From NCBI GenBank assembly GCA_017861415.1, contig JAGFXS010000060.1, forward strand, positions 1 to 7,653: a DNA stretch of 7,653 nucleotides, read 5' to 3'. Position 1 is the first letter of the stretch; the number at the start of each line of letters is the position of its first letter. Source of the stretch: Bacillota bacterium. GTDB lineage: Bacteria; Bacillota; Clostridia; Oscillospirales; Oscillospiraceae. The position numbers and the translations under genes were made by a program. Below are positions 5,292-7,653 of the stretch, in pieces. Under the pieces are notes generated by a model, which worked only from the letters and a program-made list of their open reading frames with translations, was not told the DNA's origin and made no database searches.

Positions 5292-6572
5292 GTGGTTAAA
5301 GCAATCGTTGGCGCCAACTGGGGTGACGAGGGAAAGGGAAAGATCACCGACCTGTTTTCGGAGGCTTCCGATGTCGTTATCCGCTTCCAAGGGGGCGCAA
5401 ATGCCGGGCATACCATCATCTGCGATTATGGTAAGTTTGCCCTCCACCAGCTTCCCTCCGGTGTATTCTATCCCCATACTACCAACATTATCGGCAACGG
5501 AGTGGCCTTGAATATTCCATCTTTCCTCGCGGAGCTGGATGCGCTAAGGCAAGGAGGGGTACCCGCGCCGAAGATCATCATTTCCGAGCGAGCTCAGATT
5601 TTGATGCCCTACCATATCCTGCAGGACACCTACGAGGAGGAGCGTCTGGAGGGGAAGGCCTTTGGCTCCACCAAATCGGGCATTGCTCCCTTCTATTCTG
5701 ATAAATATGCGAAATATGGAATTCAGGTCTCCGACCTGTTTGACGAAAAGCATCTCTTTGAGCGTCTGCGGGCTGTCTGTGAAATCAAAAATGTTCTCAT
5801 GGAACATTTATATAAGAAGCCACTGCTGGATCCCGAGGTTCTTATGCAGCAACTTTTGGGTTATCGGGAGCAGATTGCCCCCTATGTGGGGGATGCGCTG
5901 GCCTTTATTCAGGAGGCCGTTGCCCAAGGCAAAGAGATTCTGCTGGAGGGTCAGCTGGGCGCCATGAAGGACCCGGATTTCGGTATCTATCCCTTCACCA
6001 CCTCCTCCCACACCTTAGCTGGCTTCGGTACTGTAGGCGCGGGCATTGGTCCGAAGGAGATCACTGAGGTGGTTGCCGTGACCAAGGCCTATTCCAGTGC
6101 CGTGGGCGCGGGCGCCTTTGTCAGCGAGCTGTTCGGAGATGAGGCTGAGACCTTGCGCCGCTTAGGTGGAGATGCCGGGGAATACGGTGCAACCACCGGA
6201 CGCCCCCGCCGTGTGGGCTGGTTTGATACTGTGGCTACCAAGTACGGCTGTGTGGTACAGGGTGCCACCCAAGCGGTTCTTACCGCCATAGACGTGCTGG
6301 GTTACCTGGATGAAATTAAGATTTGTACCGGTTATGAGATTGATGGGGTTGTCACTGACGTGTTCCCCGTGCCCTCCCGTCTGGAGAAAGCAAAGCCTGT
6401 GTTTGAAACCCTACCCGGCTGGAAGAGCGATATCCGCGGTGTCACCGATTACAACGCCCTGCCCCAGGCGGCCAAGGATTATGTGGACTTTATTGAACGC
6501 AAGATCGGAGTGCCAATCACTATGGTCTCCACCGGTCCCAAACGCCACGAGATTACCACTAGAATCCCCTGA
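5292..6572 (+). CDS. purA: adenylosuccinate synthase (divergent clade)
   Basis: The 426-aa enzyme joins IMP and aspartate using GTP to form adenylosuccinate, the committed step to AMP, in the cytosol. Family landmarks are clear: NWGDEGKGK with catalytic Asp12, QGGANAGHT with catalytic His40, DFGIYPFTTSS, GATTGRPRR, and STGP near the end (from 413). Length is typical. Start is GTG with GAGGAGGA about 8 nt upstream. Compared with my recollection of E. coli PurA, several nucleotide-contact positions differ: TTGRGIGP is STKSGIAP, the subunit-bridging Arg143 is Lys141, EGAQG is EGQLG, and KLD (guanine loop) is AID. The sequence is collinear and intact, so this looks like a natural divergent PurA lineage, not decay. 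It is a single-gene unit with its own promoter and terminator, divergent from the yerC operon. Confidence 0.95.
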   Translation: MVKAIVGANWGDEGKGKITDLFSEASDVVIRFQGGANAGHTIICDYGKFALHQLPSGVFYPHTTNIIGNGVALNIPSFLAELDALRQGGVPAPKIIISERAQILMPYHILQDTYEEERLEGKAFGSTKSGIAPFYSDKYAKYGIQVSDLFDEKHLFERLRAVCEIKNVLMEHLYKKPLLDPEVLMQQLLGYREQIAPYVGDALAFIQEAVAQGKEILLEGQLGAMKDPDFGIYPFTTSSHTLAGFGTVGAGIGPKEITEVVAVTKAYSSAVGAGAFVSELFGDEAETLRRLGGDAGEYGATTGRPRRVGWFDTVATKYGCVVQGATQAVLTAIDVLGYLDEIKICTGYEIDGVVTDVFPVPSRLEKAKPVFETLPGWKSDIRGVTDYNALPQAAKDYVDFIERKIGVPITMVSTGPKRHEITTRIP

Positions 6573-6584
6573 GCCAGTAAGTTT

Positions 6585-6617
6585 AACCCCTTTCCGCGTA
6601 AGCGGAAAGGGGTTTTC
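6585..6617 (+). terminator. intrinsic terminator of purA
   Basis: A perfect 11-bp GC-rich stem (6587-6597 with 6602-6612) with a GTAA loop is followed by TTTTCGTT. It starts 14 nt after the purA stop codon. AA before and TT after extend the pairing. Confidence 0.93.
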
Positions 6618-6654
6618 GTTGTCCAAAGACGGACAGCCTGGGGCGTTCTTTCTA

Positions 6655-6684
6655 CGGACAAAATGTACCCTTTCCCCGTACAAT
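6655..6684 (+). promoter_or_regulatory. possible promoter of the small-protein cistron
   Basis: CGGACA (6655-6660), an 18-bp spacer and TACAAT (6679-6684) match 4 of 6 and 5 of 6 of the sigma-A consensus. It lies after the purA terminator and before the tiny ORFs, which otherwise have no visible promoter. The transcript would have a leader of about 130 nt before the ORF at 6826. A GGAGGAAG sequence sits right at the expected transcript start but no usable start codon follows it. Confidence 0.35.
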
Positions 6685-6825
6685 AGTTTATGGAGGAAGC
6701 AAACGATCCTAAAGGTAGAGTCGTATCTTAGACGGTGGAAGTGCGAGGATCTATGAGCAGCGGGCAAATAGTCTGATGCTTAAAAGGATTAATCAGCGCA
6801 TGACAAGTGGAAAGTGAGGAAGTGA

Positions 6826-6909
6826 ATGGATATCACTTTTTTTGACATGGCGGGGAACATGATTCCAGGAATCAATCAGAGCCTCAAACCGCCAAGAGGG
6901 GGGGTGTAG
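6826..6909 (+). CDS. 27-aa ORF upstream of the coiled-coil membrane protein
   Basis: An ATG at 6826 is preceded by GAGGA with a 5-nt gap and opens a 27-codon frame (MDITFFDMAGNMIP... ending KPPRGGV) that stops at TAG. I do not recognise the peptide and it has no obvious membrane segment. The stop is one codon before, and in the same frame as, the TTG start of the next gene, so the two are probably translationally coupled. Its last codons contain the G7 run that serves as ribosome-binding site for that gene. It could be a real small protein, a leader peptide or only a ribosome-delivery frame. Confidence 0.4.
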   Translation: MDITFFDMAGNMIPGINQSLKPPRGGV

Positions 6910-6912
6910 AGG

Positions 6913-7128
6913 TTGCCTGCGGAATTCTGGATTGCGACAATGTCTCTTGTTGGAACCCTGGCCGGGACCTTTGGAGGCATTATGGTGAGCAGTAAGCTTA
7001 CCAATTACCGCATTGAGCAGCTGGAAAAAAAAGTGGATCGGCACAATTATTTTGCAGAGCGTATGCCGGTGGTGGAAGAACAGATTAAAGTGATCAACCA
7101 CCGGATTGACGATTTGGATAAAGGATAA
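6913..7128 (+). CDS. small membrane protein with C-terminal coiled coil (holin/XhlA-like)
   Basis: This 71-aa protein starts with TTG, about 8 nt after a purine-rich AGAGGGGGGG site. Residues 5-27 (FWIATMSLVGTLAGTFGGIM...) form one hydrophobic, glycine-rich helix. Residues about 31-70 are charged with heptad-like spacing (NYRIEQLEKKV, VEEQIKVINHRIDDL) and likely form a coiled coil. Proteins of this shape are, as I recall, common in clostridial genomes and are often found in phage lysis modules or annotated as hypothetical. Here no phage genes or endolysin are visible, so a lysis role is not supported. It may be a domesticated remnant or a chromosomal membrane protein of unknown job. A strong terminator follows directly. 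Confidence 0.8.
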   Translation: MPAEFWIATMSLVGTLAGTFGGIMVSSKLTNYRIEQLEKKVDRHNYFAERMPVVEEQIKVINHRIDDLDKG

Positions 7129-7135
7129 TCGGAAT

Positions 7136-7170
7136 ACGGGGGCCTCTCGTTTATGAGAGGCCCCCGTTTC
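7136..7170 (+). terminator. intrinsic terminator of the small-protein cistron
   Basis: A perfect 13-bp GC-rich stem (7136-7148 with 7155-7167) and a 6-nt loop are followed by a short T-run (TTTCGT). It begins 7 nt after the stop codon of the 71-aa gene. Confidence 0.9.
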
Positions 7171-7195
7171 GTGGGCAGACGGGGAGGACTGCTGT

Positions 7196-7223
7196 ATTAT
7201 ACTCCTAACCTGAAGATAAGCAA
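7196..7223 (-). promoter_or_regulatory. weak candidate minus-strand promoter
   Basis: Minus strand: TTGCTT (7223-7218), a 16-bp spacer and TATAAT (7201-7196). The -10 is perfect but no minus-strand gene follows until far into purA. It would yield a transcript antisense to the 71-aa gene. Only the match itself supports it. Confidence 0.2.
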
Positions 7224-7256
7224 AACCCCCGTAGCCGTTAAGACTACAGGGATTTT
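7222..7256 (-). terminator. bidirectional intrinsic terminator after the LysM gene
   Basis: On the minus strand AAAATCCCTGTAG (7256-7244) pairs with CTACGGGGGTTTT (7234-7222) over 13 positions, with G.U pairs, around a 9-nt loop; the lower stem supplies the T-run. On the plus strand the same element ends in GGGATTTTCTC, so it can work both ways. It lies about 125 nt after the LysM stop codon. Confidence 0.65.
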
Positions 7257-7284
7257 CTCAGGCAATAGGACTCAGGCTATTGCC
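7257..7284. repeat. palindrome with embedded direct repeat
   Basis: GGCAATAG (7261-7268) and CTATTGCC (7277-7284) are exact reverse complements around GACTCAGG. The left arm and loop also hold a repeated CTCAGGC word (7257-7263 and 7271-7277). It has no T-run and sits between the LysM stop and the bidirectional terminator. It could be a 3'-UTR stabilising hairpin or a protein-binding site. I see nothing else recognisable between 7285 and 7379. Confidence 0.5.
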
Positions 7285-7379
7285 ACTAATAGAGCAGGGC
7301 ACAATCGCAATCAGCAAGGGCTGTTAAACCGCGGGTATTCAGGGGTAGAGCAAACCGTGTAAATTCTATTTACCGATCG

Positions 7380-7653
7380 CTACCTTCTCCGTCCATCTCT
7401 ATCGTGCTGATCACCAGGCCTACGACCTCTACCGTTTCTGTGGTCCCTGGGGAATTGATTAAATAAATTTGGAAGAAACCAGAACCAAGGGAAGTTTTGA
7501 TGCACAGGGACATTAACCGGTATCAAGATAATTTGGCCAGGGAAAATGAGCTGTGGATTTAATCCGGCATTTGCGGCAATTATGGCAGCCATGGTAATGC
7601 CAAATTGGTCCGCCACTCTATTTAAGTTATCACCCGGTTGAATAATATATTGA
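7380..7653 (-). CDS. LysM-domain protein, C-terminal part (5' end beyond the window)
   Basis: The frame is open from the window edge to TAG at 7382-7380, giving 90 visible residues. The first ~48 form one full LysM repeat (IIQPGDNLNRVADQFG, AAIIAANAGLNP, then IFPGQIILIPV), a fold that binds the N-acetylglucosamine chains of peptidoglycan or related glycans. A GTG at 7616 could be mistaken for the start, but it lies inside the LysM repeat, so the true start is upstream of the window's right edge. After the repeat comes an aromatic/proline stretch (PWFWFLPN) and a tail rich in Arg, Gly and Asp (RNGRGRRPGD...RDGRRR). Likely wall-, spore-coat- or cortex-associated, as LysM proteins in spore formers often are; this is inference. 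More LysM repeats or an enzyme domain may lie upstream. Confidence 0.85.
   Translation of the reverse strand, partial: QYIIQPGDNLNRVADQFGITMAAIIAANAGLNPQLIFPGQIILIPVNVPVHQNFPWFWFLPNLFNQFPRDHRNGRGRRPGDQHDRDGRRR

Noticed and set aside
5292..6572. PurZ (phage 2-aminoadenine pathway) instead of PurA
   Set aside because: As I recall, PurZ lacks the catalytic Asp of the WGDEGKGK loop; here Asp12 is present and no phage Z-genome genes are nearby.
6690..6731. 13-codon frame starting ATGGAGGAAGC
   Set aside because: The ATG sits at about the expected transcript start with no ribosome-binding site before it.
6310..6756. Long plus-strand frame overlapping the purA end
   Set aside because: It runs out of frame through purA and across a strong terminator and shows no family features.
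6913..7128. Prophage lysis module
   Set aside because: Only one small helix/coiled-coil protein is visible; no endolysin, tail gene, integrase or attachment repeats are present.
7153..7362. 69-codon plus-strand frame after the small-protein terminator
   Set aside because: It starts inside the terminator hairpin, crosses a second terminator and palindrome, and has no good ribosome-binding site.

Overview
The window looks like chromosomal DNA of a Gram-positive Clostridia-type bacterium (Firmicutes). Supporting signs are strong purine-rich Shine-Dalgarno sites, GTG and TTG starts, consensus sigma-A promoters, encoded CCA ends on all tRNAs, YerC/YecD- and Hsp33-family genes, and a small helix-plus-coiled-coil protein of a kind I recall from clostridial genomes. 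A gut-type Oscillospiraceae-like lineage is my best guess, but the family is not proven.

Layout. (a) 1-110: a possible last nine codons of an IS3-type transposase, then a 15-bp near-perfect palindrome. (b) 132-2462 (+): a large membrane GGDEF-EAL protein for c-di-GMP turnover, visibly more AT-rich than the genes that follow. It converges on (c) a minus-strand operon of five tRNAs transcribed Val-Asp-Phe-Gly-Cys (3022 down to 2537), with a consensus promoter and an intrinsic terminator; three of the four spacers fold as their own hairpins. (d) 3158-5105 (-): a tight operon of a TrpR-like YerC regulator, a class I SAM methyltransferase and the redox chaperone Hsp33. (e) 5292-6572 (+): purA, divergent from that operon across a shared ~170-bp promoter region and closed by a strong terminator. 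(f) 6618-7170: a short cistron of tiny ORFs ending in a 71-aa membrane/coiled-coil protein and a strong terminator. (g) 7171-7379: a noncoding stretch with a bidirectional terminator and another palindrome. (h) 7380-7653 (-): the C-terminal part of a LysM-domain protein whose start lies beyond the window.

Most of the window is housekeeping: tRNA supply, AMP synthesis and oxidative protein quality control. I see no clear undescribed multi-gene system. The most unusual points are a PurA with replaced nucleotide-pocket residues, a c-di-GMP enzyme with an intact cyclase but an altered KID motif in its EAL domain, the hairpin-spaced tRNA operon, and the micro-ORF chain with an in-frame amber codon before the 71-aa protein.
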